Source: Actinomycetes bacterium
Lineage (GTDB): Bacteria; Actinomycetota; Acidimicrobiia; Spongiisociales; UBA4744
Direction: 5' to 3'
DNA length: 6,752 bases
Assembly (NCBI GenBank): GCA_024641205.1
Contig: JAHEDM010000150.1
Location: 1 to 6,752 of the forward strand
A program made the translations under genes and the position numbers. Every line of letters starts with the position of its first letter. Within the stretch, counting starts at the first letter, position 1. Positions 1 to 6,696 of this stretch are shown piece after piece. The notes beneath the pieces are model-generated. The model saw only the letters and a program-made list of their open reading frames with translations. It was not told the DNA's origin and did not search any database.

Positions 1-102
1 CACTCTGCCTACTTCCGACTGGGTTCGCCCGCCCTACGCAATCTGGCCTTCATCTTCACCGGTCAGTACGACCGGGTTACTGCAGCGGTTCCGTCCCCAT
101 AG
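1..102 (+). CDS. 3' end of an unidentified protein-coding gene (partial)
   Basis: Reading frame 1 is open from the window edge to a TAG at 100-102, giving 33 residues that end in ...TAAVPSP. Codon third positions are mostly G or C, as in the confident genes nearby, and the peptide has an ordinary composition with a hydrophobic/aromatic patch (LAFIFTGQY). No domain can be recognised from so short a tail, so no function is proposed. It would converge on the ABC permease gene with a single base between the two stop codons, which leaves no room for a terminator between them. The minus strand here offers only short ORFs ending at several stops, so the plus-strand reading is the better one. The main alternative is non-coding sequence. 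Confidence 0.4.
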   Translation, partial: HSAYFRLGSPALRNLAFIFTGQYDRVTAAVPSP

Positions 103-103
103 G

Positions 104-1273
104 TCAGCTGGTGAGAACCTTGCGCAACCGCCAGATAGCGAGCAGGTAGAAAACCGCTGCATACCCGAGGAGAATTCCCAGGAAGGGCAGGGTATCGACC
201 ACCGTCCCCTTTTCAATGACGAGCGCGTCGAAGGCTTCCAGGCCCCAAGCGTGAGGCGTGATGTGGGCGATATTGAACAATGTGGGCGCGAAGTACTCGA
301 AGATGATCAGCGGAATCATGCACCCACCCAAGGCTGCCAGGCCGAGACCAAACAGGACACCGAGGCCGCCGGCTTGTTGATCGTTGCTGAACAAAGAGCC
401 CATCAGCATTGCGGCCCCGGAGCCGACCAGCGCGAACACGATGAGGATGGCTGAGGCGCCGATCGGATCACCCCAGTCGACGTTGAACAGCACGAGCGTT
501 CCCACCATGATGAACACACCCTGCAACAGGGCGATGACGAAACGGCCCAGGCCTTCGCCGATGAGAATCGTCCGCACCGGAGTTGGCGTGGCCACCATAC
601 GCCGTGCTACCCCGAGCCGGCGGGTCTGGATCAATGCCGCCGAGGCGGTCAACGAGGTGAGGAACATGAAGAGCAATAATTCCGCCTGGGCACTGGCGTC
701 GAACCGCCCGAGCTGGAAGTAACCGATCTGCTCCCCGACCGAACTGACGGTGACGGTCACGTCAGGGATGTTCTCCCCGGTAGCAGCAGCAACATCAAGC
801 CCATCCGCGAAGGTCCCTGCCCCTTCTGCCTGCACGAAAGCAGCGGCGCGCAACACGCCGCTCTGTTGGGTCAAGGCAGATTGCACATTCCCCCGGATTC
901 CCTGGGCGTCTTCTGCACTGCGGATCGCCAGCTCCACTACTACCGACCGACCGGCCTGCAGGCCGGCGTCGTAGTCGGCCGGGATGATCAATCCGGCTTC
1001 CACTTCACCGCGTTCGACGGTGGCCACGAGGTCGTCTCGAGACTCGAAGCCGACCACCTGCATGCCGGACTGCTCCTCGAGCAGCAAAACCAGACCGCCG
1101 GACAGCTCACCGTCCCCAGCTTCGTACACCCCCAGGCGAGGGTCAGAACTGCCTCCAAACGCGGCCCCAAGCACCAGGATGAGGAGGATCGGGAAGACCA
1201 ACACCCAGAACACGTTGGAGCGGTCACGAACGAACCGGCGCAGATTGATTCCGGCGATCGTGAATGCCTTCAT
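104..1273 (-). CDS. ABC-2 type transporter permease (second permease of the operon)
   Basis: This is a 389-residue integral membrane subunit of an ABC exporter. The layout is typical of the long ABC-2 permease class. A short cytoplasmic N-terminus rich in Arg (about residues 11-18) is followed by a first membrane helix at about 20-40. A large extracytoplasmic domain spans about 41-195, and five further hydrophobic segments lie at roughly 197-217, 242-265, 272-295, 302-325 and 362-382. The late motif HITPHAW (337-343) is shared with the neighbouring permease. The cytoplasmic loop after helix 2 (RRLGVARRMVATP, 218-230) corresponds to the usual E-x-x-G-T-x-x-R-L coupling region but lacks its acidic residues. 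The ATG at 1271-1273 overlaps the upstream gene's stop by 4 nt (ATGA), with a GAGGAAAGG Shine-Dalgarno at 1283-1291, which indicates translational coupling. It is probably a heterodimer partner of the next permease. The substrate is unknown. Confidence 0.9.
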   Translation of the reverse strand: MKAFTIAGINLRRFVRDRSNVFWVLVFPILLILVLGAAFGGSSDPRLGVYEAGDGELSGGLVLLLEEQSGMQVVGFESRDDLVATVERGEVEAGLIIPADYDAGLQAGRSVVVELAIRSAEDAQGIRGNVQSALTQQSGVLRAAAFVQAEGAGTFADGLDVAAATGENIPDVTVTVSSVGEQIGYFQLGRFDASAQAELLLFMFLTSLTASAALIQTRRLGVARRMVATPTPVRTILIGEGLGRFVIALLQGVFIMVGTLVLFNVDWGDPIGASAILIVFALVGSGAAMLMGSLFSNDQQAGGLGVLFGLGLAALGGCMIPLIIFEYFAPTLFNIAHITPHAWGLEAFDALVIEKGTVVDTLPFLGILLGYAAVFYLLAIWRLRKVLTS

Positions 1274-2451
1274 GCGCGCAAACCTTTCCTCATCACCAAC
1301 AAGGCGATGGAACCCGTCACCAGCCCGAACAGAAGCAGCGCGCCCACCGCCGGGAGTACGTCGGCAACATTGCCTGCCGACAGATCACCAAGTCCCTGCA
1401 TGAACCAGGCGTGCGGCGTGATGAATCGCAGATCGGCCAGGATGCCTCCGGCTTGCCCGACCGGGAAGAAGGTGCCGCCGAGGAAGCCGAGGATCACGGC
1501 CACCATCGAGGAGTAGTTACCGGCTTGCTCGGGCGTCCTGGCGAAGGCCGCAACGACGGCCATGATCCCCAATGCCGAGATAATCCCACCCACCACCAGC
1601 AACAGCACACCGAGGGGATTACCCCAGTCGGCGCCGAACAGCAGCGTGGTAGCTACCACCAGCACCACCATGCTGATCAGGCCGAGGATGAACGCCATGA
1701 TCGCCTTGCCGGCGATGATCGACGACCGGCGCATGGGGGCGGCCATGAGCCGGCCGAGGGTTCCGGCCTGCCGCTCCTCCAGCAGGCTGTTGACGCCGAA
1801 CTGAACCGTGAAAAACAAGAAAAAGATGGCCAGGCCGGCCGCGTAGAACGTCTTGCCTGCCAACTCCTTGTTGGTCGCTTCGAGATCGACCAGGTTGACG
1901 GGGGGCGGGATGGCGAGGGCCCGCAGTCCGGCCGCAAACCGGTCATCGGTGCCGCCGAGGTTCTCCACCGAGGCCACGGCGACGCGGGCATAGGTCAATT
2001 CGCTGGCGAACTGCTCGGCAAAGGACACGGCTACGCCTGCTCCGATCCCACCCTGGCCACTGAGCACTTCCAGTCCCGCCGGCTGGTCGGACTCCACCGC
2101 CTGCGAGAACCCGGGAGGGATCACGAAGGCGGCATCGGCCCCTTCCTCGCTGCTGAACGGCTCGACGTCGACCAGGTCGACGGCTTCCGCCCGGGAGCCG
2201 ACCGCTTCAATCTCAACACCGGCGGTTTGGCCGAATTGCTCCAGCAACTGCACAAACTGGGCGGCCACCTGGCCGCCGTCTTCATCGACCACCGCGTAGG
2301 TTGCTGTGAAATCGAAGTTCTCGATCGGGGTGAAGATCGAGCTGAAGATGGCAGCCAGGCCGAGAGGGGCGATGATGCCGACGATGAAGGCCGACCGGTC
2401 GCGGACCCGGAGCCTGAGATCCTTTGAGGCGATGGTCCATGCCTGCCGCAT
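1270..2451 (-). CDS. ABC-2 type transporter permease (first permease of the operon)
   Basis: This 393-residue membrane subunit is paralogous to the permease that follows it. The N-terminus (KDLRLRVRDRSAF) leads into a first helix at about 20-40. A large soluble extracytoplasmic domain covers about 41-200, and five more hydrophobic segments lie near 202-222, 250-272, 280-302, 313-333 and 364-385. The conserved cytoplasmic loop LLEERQAGTLGRLMAAPM (about 223-240) is the canonical ABC-2 coupling motif, and FITPHAW (343-349) precedes the last helix. The ATG at 2449-2451 starts 3 nt after the ATPase stop, with GAGGGA at 2459-2464 seven bases upstream, inside the ATPase gene. Its stop overlaps the next start by 4 nt. 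In families with this arrangement (YbhFSR, LnrLMN) the two permeases form the membrane channel driven by one ATPase. Whether the cargo is a drug, lipid or peptide cannot be told from sequence. Confidence 0.92.
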   Translation of the reverse strand: MRQAWTIASKDLRLRVRDRSAFIVGIIAPLGLAAIFSSIFTPIENFDFTATYAVVDEDGGQVAAQFVQLLEQFGQTAGVEIEAVGSRAEAVDLVDVEPFSSEEGADAAFVIPPGFSQAVESDQPAGLEVLSGQGGIGAGVAVSFAEQFASELTYARVAVASVENLGGTDDRFAAGLRALAIPPPVNLVDLEATNKELAGKTFYAAGLAIFFLFFTVQFGVNSLLEERQAGTLGRLMAAPMRRSSIIAGKAIMAFILGLISMVVLVVATTLLFGADWGNPLGVLLLVVGGIISALGIMAVVAAFARTPEQAGNYSSMVAVILGFLGGTFFPVGQAGGILADLRFITPHAWFMQGLGDLSAGNVADVLPAVGALLLFGLVTGSIALLVMRKGLRA

Positions 2452-2454
2452 GAT

Positions 2455-3402
2455 TCAGTCCCTCAGCGCTCGACCGGTGAGGTGGAGAAACACCGATTCG
2501 AGGTTGGGCTCCTCGACGTCGACCGAGCTGATGCCCACGCCGGCTCCACTCACCTTCCCCAGAATCTCTGCCAGCCAACGGTCGGCGTTGTCGACCAACA
2601 TCTCGATGCCGCCGTCCCGTACACCCGCCTCCCGCACGGCCGCCAGCGAGGCGAGCGCTTCAACCCCTGCTGCACACGGGCCGGTGGCCTGCAATCGTAT
2701 ACGGTCGTGCTGGCCGACCAGTTGGACGAGCTCACGACGAGTTCCCTCGGCTTTGATCTCTCCCAGATCGATGATGCCCACCCGGTCGCAGAGGCGTTCG
2801 GCTTCCTCCATGTAGTGGGTGGTGTAAAGCACGGCCATCCCCTCTCCGCTCAACTGCTCAACGCTTTCCAGGATGGCGTTGCGGCTCTGCGGGTCGACCC
2901 CGACGGTCGGCTCGTCTAGAAGCAACAGTCGCGGCTGGTGGAGTAGCCCAAGACCGATGTTGAGTCGCCGTTTCATTCCTCCCGAATATTCCTCCGTCCG
3001 GTCACCGGCCCGATCGGTCAATCCGATGATTTCCAGCACTTCATCGACCCGCTTCTTGAGGTCGCTGCCGGACATCTCATACAACTTGCCAAAGAAGATC
3101 AGGTTTTCCCTGGCAGTCAGATCCGGATAGATGGCTAGATCCTGGGGCACCAGCCCGATCTCCCGTTTTGCGTCGATGCTGGTAGTGGTCAGGGGAAGCC
3201 CATTGACGAACACCTCGCCGCTGTCTCGTTCCAGGAGCCCGGTGACCATCGAGATAGTCGTGGTCTTGCCCGCCCCGTTCGGGCCGAGCAAACCGTAGGT
3301 TTCTCCTTCGGCGATGTGGAACCCAACGCCCTTGACCGCGGCGTTGTCACCATAAGACTTCTTGAGGTCGCGGCATTCGAGGACGCTGGCACGCGAATCC
3401 AC
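2455..3402 (-). CDS. ABC transporter ATP-binding protein (DrrA/CcmA-like exporter ATPase)
   Basis: This 315-residue cytoplasmic ATPase powers the two permeases encoded downstream. Every motif is intact: Walker A GPNGAGKTT (40-48), Q-loop Gln87 (VPQDL), signature YSGGMKRR (139-146), Walker B LLLLDEP (159-165), D-loop GVDP (168-171) and switch His196 (TTHYMEE). Residues after about 225 form the C-terminal extension common in DrrA-type exporters, ending with the typical EPNLESVFLHLTGRALRD-like tail (298-315). I place the start at GTG 3400-3402. It has a GGGAGGGG Shine-Dalgarno 6 nt away (core GGAGG 8 nt away), and the recognisable ABC domain begins within ten residues. The frame stays open further upstream to 3759, but that extension is low-complexity, lacks homology signs and lies opposite the divergent gene, so I exclude it. 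Its family is certain; the transported substrate is not. Confidence 0.95.
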   Translation of the reverse strand: MDSRASVLECRDLKKSYGDNAAVKGVGFHIAEGETYGLLGPNGAGKTTTISMVTGLLERDSGEVFVNGLPLTTTSIDAKREIGLVPQDLAIYPDLTARENLIFFGKLYEMSGSDLKKRVDEVLEIIGLTDRAGDRTEEYSGGMKRRLNIGLGLLHQPRLLLLDEPTVGVDPQSRNAILESVEQLSGEGMAVLYTTHYMEEAERLCDRVGIIDLGEIKAEGTRRELVQLVGQHDRIRLQATGPCAAGVEALASLAAVREAGVRDGGIEMLVDNADRWLAEILGKVSGAGVGISSVDVEEPNLESVFLHLTGRALRD

Positions 3403-3408
3403 TGGGTT

Positions 3409-3416
3409 CCCCTCCC
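3409..3416 (-). promoter_or_regulatory. Shine-Dalgarno site fixing the ATPase GTG start
   Basis: On the minus strand this reads GGGAGGGG, a near-perfect anti-16S match placed 6 nt before the GTG at 3402 (the GGAGG core is 8 nt away). No comparable site precedes the more upstream in-frame candidates, so it decides the start of the ABC ATPase. Confidence 0.75.
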
Positions 3417-3436
3417 TCGCTCGGATCGTCCCCCCC

Positions 3437-3466
3437 AAGCTAGTCCAAGAGCCGGGAGGCCCGCAA
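3437..3466 (-). promoter_or_regulatory. Candidate sigma70-type promoter for the ABC exporter operon
   Basis: On the minus strand, TTGCGG (3461-3466) is followed after 18 bases by TAGCTT (3437-3442), which fits a -35 and a TANNNT-type -10. Transcription would begin near 3430, leaving a leader of about 28 nt that contains the Shine-Dalgarno and ends at the GTG. The position is right and the -35 is good, but the -10 is only a partial match and such sequences arise by chance. No clear operator repeat is visible around it. Confidence 0.35.
3454..3459 (+). promoter_or_regulatory. Possible Shine-Dalgarno for an alternative, longer fusion-enzyme start
   Basis: GGGAGG lies 6 nt before an in-frame ATG at 3466-3468. 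If used, it would add 17 residues (MGNPALAP...) to the phosphoribosyltransferase-hydrolase. The added codons include AGG and ATA, unlike the gene body, and family members typically begin close to the F-x-D-R-x-D-A-G-R-R-L stretch, so the site may be fortuitous. By contrast, the preferred ATG at 3517 has only a weak upstream match. Confidence 0.3.
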
Positions 3467-3516
3467 TGGGTAATCCGGCCCTGGCACCAAGGACCATTCG
3501 ACGGCAAGCTATAAGC

Positions 3517-4797
3517 ATGTCCTTTCGTGACAGGATCGACGCCGGTCGGCGCCTCGGAGCATTCCTGCTCGAAGAAGGAATTGCCGACCCGGTGATCATT
3601 GGACTGCCGCGCGGTGGGGTGGTGGTTGCCGCCGAGGTGGCTCGCCTCCTCGATGCGCCCCTCGACGTGGTGGTCGTGCGAAAACTGGGAGCTCCCGGTC
3701 GGCCTGAGCTCGGGATCGGAGCCATCGGCGAGGACGGTACCCGGGCCCTCAACGACCAATTAGTCGACCTGTTGGGCGTGACCGGGCCCGAGCTGGCAGA
3801 GGTCGAGACGCGCGAAGCCGAAGAACTCACCAGGCGAGTAGTGGCCTATCGGGGAAAACAAGATCCGCTACCGGTAGCGGGAAGAAACGTCTTCGTGATC
3901 GATGATGGCCTGGCAACCGGCTACACGGCCCGGGCCGCTTTGCGGGTTCTGCGCACGCGAGGACCGTCCCGCTTGATCCTCGCCGTGCCGGTTTCCGCCC
4001 GGGAAACCGCCCACGCGCTCCGTGAGGAAGCCGACGAAGTGATCGCCCTCGAAACGCCGTGGGACTTCGGGGCCGTTGGGCAGTGGTACACCGATTTTCG
4101 CCAGACCAGCGACGAAGAGGTGGTCCGGTTGCTCGAAGAAAACCGGCTGATTCATACCATAACCCGCAGAGACGTGTGGGTTCCCGCCGAGGACGGCCGG
4201 TTGCCTGGGCTCCTAACGGTCCCATCGGCTCTTCACGGCCTCGTCGTCTTCGCCCACGGCAGCGGCAGCAGCCGCAACAGTCCACGGAACCAGGCCGTGG
4301 CCGACGCGCTCAACACCGCGGGCTTCGGCACGCTGCTGTTCGATCTGCTCACCGACGAGGAAGCAATGAATCGAGCAAACGTTTTCGATATCGGGCTCCT
4401 GGCCGACCGTCTGCGCGCCGCCCTGGATTGGCTGAGTGGCTCATCCGGAGTGCCCGATGTGCCGATTGGGTTGTTCGGAGCCAGCACCGGTGCTGCCGCG
4501 GCTCTCCTGGCAAGTATCGGCAGGCAGGGCGCCGTTGTCAGCCGGGGCGGCCGGCCCGACTTGGCTGGGCCCCGTCTGTCGGAAGTGACCGTACCCGTTC
4601 TCCTCATTGTGGGCAGTCGCGATGCGGCGGTTCTCGACCTCAACAGGTCTGCCGCCGAGGAGCTCTCGGGCCCATGGGAGGTTTCGGTCGTACCGGGTGC
4701 CGGGCACCTCTTCGAAGAAAGGGGCGCTTTGAACGAAGTCGCGGCGCGTACGATCGATTGGTTCGCGAGGTGGCTGGATCCGGACCGTCCGCGCTGA
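3517..4797 (+). CDS. Phosphoribosyltransferase / alpha/beta hydrolase fusion protein
   Basis: This 426-residue, apparently cytoplasmic protein joins two enzymes. Residues 1-215 are a type I phosphoribosyltransferase: FRDRIDAGRRL (3-13), the PRGG loop (31-34), RKLGAPG (55-61), the PRPP-binding motif VFVIDDGLATGYT (125-137) and the subgroup-typical QWYTDFRQTSDEEV (189-202). Residues from about 220 form an alpha/beta hydrolase of the dienelactone-hydrolase type: FAHGSGSSR (245-253) at the oxyanion hole, nucleophile elbow GASTGA (321-326, Ser323), Asp369 in GSRDA and His397 in GAGHLFE, so the triad looks complete. Similar fusions are known in bacteria including mycobacteria (Rv0571c-like), where the substrates are unsettled. 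I prefer ATG 3517 because family proteins begin at this motif; an ATG at 3466 with a better Shine-Dalgarno would give 443 residues. The gene is divergent from the ABC operon, and there is no sign of frameshift or a missing catalytic residue. Confidence 0.9.
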   Translation: MSFRDRIDAGRRLGAFLLEEGIADPVIIGLPRGGVVVAAEVARLLDAPLDVVVVRKLGAPGRPELGIGAIGEDGTRALNDQLVDLLGVTGPELAEVETREAEELTRRVVAYRGKQDPLPVAGRNVFVIDDGLATGYTARAALRVLRTRGPSRLILAVPVSARETAHALREEADEVIALETPWDFGAVGQWYTDFRQTSDEEVVRLLEENRLIHTITRRDVWVPAEDGRLPGLLTVPSALHGLVVFAHGSGSSRNSPRNQAVADALNTAGFGTLLFDLLTDEEAMNRANVFDIGLLADRLRAALDWLSGSSGVPDVPIGLFGASTGAAAALLASIGRQGAVVSRGGRPDLAGPRLSEVTVPVLLIVGSRDAAVLDLNRSAAEELSGPWEVSVVPGAGHLFEERGALNEVAARTIDWFARWLDPDRPR

Positions 4798-4919
4798 GCG
4801 CTTTGCCCCAAAGAAGCACCCCGACTGACGCTTCTAGCATCGGATTCCGCCGCCGGTCTCCGCGCCGCTGCCGATCGGGGTGATTCCTTGGTCAAATGAT
4901 TACAGGCGGACCTTGCCGG

Positions 4920-4945
4920 GTGGTAGGGCCAAAAGGCCCTACCAC
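4920..4945. terminator. Perfect 11-bp stem hairpin between convergent genes, possible bidirectional terminator
   Basis: GTGGTAGGGCC (4920-4930) and GGCCCTACCAC (4935-4945) are exact reverse complements around an AAAA loop (4931-4934). The stem is GC-rich and lies between the stops of the fusion enzyme (4797) and the hybrid kinase (5008), where both transcripts would need to end. There is no run of T after the stem on either strand, so it is not a textbook intrinsic terminator. In high-GC bacteria such U-less hairpins are often proposed as terminators or 3'-end stabilisers. The rest of the 4798-5007 gap shows no gene or repeat that I can support. Confidence 0.6.
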
Positions 4946-5007
4946 GGATTCAGGGCTCCAAAGAAGGCCGAACACCGGGAAGCGCATGCAGTTCGGTGAA
5001 GAGCGAT

Positions 5008-6633
5008 TCACTCATCTTCGATGAGGTGCTCGATGGTGCTGAGCAATTGAGGAACTTGGAATGGTTTGGCAATGAGACCGTCCATGTCCGCGTCTGCGAG
5101 GTTTTCGGTGAGTTCCGACACCGTATCTGCGCTCATGGCGATGATCGGGACGCGCTCGTCCCTCTCTTCGGCGGCACGGATGGCCGCGGCCGTCTCGAAT
5201 CCGCCCATGCCGGGCATCCACAGGTCGAGCAGGATTACGTCAAAACGATGGGCTTTAGTGGCCGCGACGCCCTCTCTCCCGCTTGCCTCAACCGACACCC
5301 GGTGACCGCGCCGCGCGAGAAGTCGTCGTGCAACCATACGATGGGTTGGGCTGTCGTCGACAACCAGAATGTCCAGATGGCGCCGCCGTTCCCGTAGCCA
5401 ATGTTTGGTGACCAGAACGGTGAGGTCAAGCGGCGAAGGCCCGTCTATCACTGCCTCGATTGCCAGCCGAACGTCTTCGGCCGGAATCGGTTTGGTCAGG
5501 TAGCCCGCCACATTCAGATCCCGACACATCGCTGCGTCGCCGCGCTGTCCCATCGAGGTGAGCACCATCACATGCATAGCGGCCAGGTCGGCGTCCTTTC
5601 GCAGTGATGCGGCGAAGTCCATGCCGTCACCGTTGAGATCACACACCGTCAGAGCAAAGGGTCGGTCCGAGACGCGAGCTTGGGCCAGCGCTGCAAACGC
5701 CTCAGCCGGGCTCGACACTGCCGTAGGCTCCATGCCGGTTGCGCCAATCGCCCGAAGCAGTTTGTCATGGTTGACGGGGTTGTCTGCCACAACGAGAATC
5801 GGCAAACCTTCGAGGTCCGATTGCCTCCTCGATAACGGCGCTACCGGCTCGGCAGCGCCAAAGGCCAGCGGAAGCATGACGTGAAAAGTGCTGCCGTGCC
5901 CCACTTCGCTAACGGCCCAAATTCTTCCCCCCATGATCTGCACGAGTTGACGAGAGATGGACAATCCCAGTCCCGTCCCTACCGAGCGGCCACCGGTTGG
6001 GTTGTCGGCTTGTTCATATGCCTCGAAGATTGCCTCGAGCTTGTCCGCCGGAATCCCAGATCCTGTGTCTGCTACCTGCAAATGAATAGACGATTCGGAT
6101 GAGCCCAACTCCGGCTTCTCAACCGTTACCGAAACGCCCCCTTCTTCGGTGAACTTCACCGCATTGCCGATCAGGTTGATCACGATCTGGCGCAAGCGAC
6201 CGGGATCGCCGACAACCAGGTCCGGCACGCCGTCGGCGATGCTCAACTCGAGTCCGAGGTTCTTCTCTTCTGCGGTCACAACCATTGAGGTCACGGTGTC
6301 GCGAAGGTTGTCTCGAAGACTGAACGGCATCTTCTCGACCTTGAGGTGCCCCGCCTCGATCTTGGATAGGTCGAGCAAGTCGTTGACCACCGTGAGCAGA
6401 GCATCGGCGGACGAGGTAACCAGATCGATGTACTCACGCTGTTGAGGAGTGAGCTTGGTTTCGAGGGTCACCTGGGCCATGCCCAGAATGCCCGCCAACT
6501 GGGTCCGGATCTCATGGCTGACTTCGGCCAGGAACTGCGATTTCGAACGGCTGGCCTCTTCGGCGGCCTCGACTGCCGAGCGGAGGCGCTTCTCGGTTTC
6601 GTGCCATTGCGAAGTACTGGTCTTATCGAGCAT
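5008..6633 (-). CDS. Sensorless hybrid histidine kinase with two receiver domains
   Basis: This 541-residue cytoplasmic signalling protein has no membrane helix. In order it has a short coiled-coil-like lead (about 10-33) and HisKA with the phospho-accepting His40 (VSHEIRTQLAG). The HATPase follows, with N-box Asn153/Asn157 (INLIGNAVKFT), G1 DTGSGIP (189-195), F-box FEAYEQAD (203-210) and G2 GTGLGLS (219-225). Receiver 1 spans about 278-397 (Asp332, Thr359, Lys381) and receiver 2 about 421-538 (Asp426/Asp427, Asp470, Ser501, Lys523). The inter-receiver linker LVTKHWLRERRR (407-418) is typical of BarA-like hybrids. Oddities are Gln45 where the H-box normally has Pro, an Ala283-Asp284 pair in place of Asp-Asp, no MP after Asp332, and no sensor or HPt domain. 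The start is uncertain: ATG 6633 lacks a strong Shine-Dalgarno, and GTG 6696, directly after an in-frame TAG, would add 21 residues. The output partner is not in this window. Confidence 0.9.
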   Translation of the reverse strand: MLDKTSTSQWHETEKRLRSAVEAAEEASRSKSQFLAEVSHEIRTQLAGILGMAQVTLETKLTPQQREYIDLVTSSADALLTVVNDLLDLSKIEAGHLKVEKMPFSLRDNLRDTVTSMVVTAEEKNLGLELSIADGVPDLVVGDPGRLRQIVINLIGNAVKFTEEGGVSVTVEKPELGSSESSIHLQVADTGSGIPADKLEAIFEAYEQADNPTGGRSVGTGLGLSISRQLVQIMGGRIWAVSEVGHGSTFHVMLPLAFGAAEPVAPLSRRQSDLEGLPILVVADNPVNHDKLLRAIGATGMEPTAVSSPAEAFAALAQARVSDRPFALTVCDLNGDGMDFAASLRKDADLAAMHVMVLTSMGQRGDAAMCRDLNVAGYLTKPIPAEDVRLAIEAVIDGPSPLDLTVLVTKHWLRERRRHLDILVVDDSPTHRMVARRLLARRGHRVSVEASGREGVAATKAHRFDVILLDLWMPGMGGFETAAAIRAAEERDERVPIIAMSADTVSELTENLADADMDGLIAKPFQVPQLLSTIEHLIEDE

Positions 6634-6696
6634 ATTGACCGGTCCACACCGGCAGGGGTTTTCTGGCTTTTCCGCAAAGGATTCCCTGGAACCCAC

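Noticed and set aside
951..966. Perfect 16-bp palindrome CCGGCCTGCAGGCCGG
   Set aside because: It lies inside the permease coding region and is explained by the codons for ...AGLQAG...; there is no second copy or positional reason to call it an operator.
2161..2173. 13-bp direct repeat CTCGACGTCGACC, also at 2512-2524
   Set aside because: Both copies encode V-D-V-E stretches in separate genes; low-complexity GAC/GTC codons explain the match.
1264..2427. Long plus-strand ORF opposite the first permease
   Set aside because: Its product is rich in His, Gln, Arg, Gly and Asp with no domain signal and lies exactly antisense to a clear membrane protein; it is a by-product of high-GC codon bias.
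3510..3515. TATAAG resembling a -10 box just before ATG 3517
   Set aside because: A transcript from it would begin inside the coding region, and no -35-like sequence lies 16-18 bases upstream.
3403..3759. Upstream in-frame extension of the ABC ATPase (119 residues)
   Set aside because: It has no recognisable motif, no ribosome-binding site and runs antisense into the fusion-enzyme gene, whereas GTG 3402 has a strong Shine-Dalgarno and fits the family's length.
4059..4883. Plus-strand ORF in another frame within the fusion enzyme and beyond its stop
   Set aside because: The product is Arg-, Pro- and Gly-rich without motifs; the overlapping frame contains the complete hydrolase triad.
4233..4895. 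Minus-strand ORF opposite the hydrolase domain
   Set aside because: It is Ser-, Arg- and Ala-rich with no domain signal, antisense to a well-supported gene.
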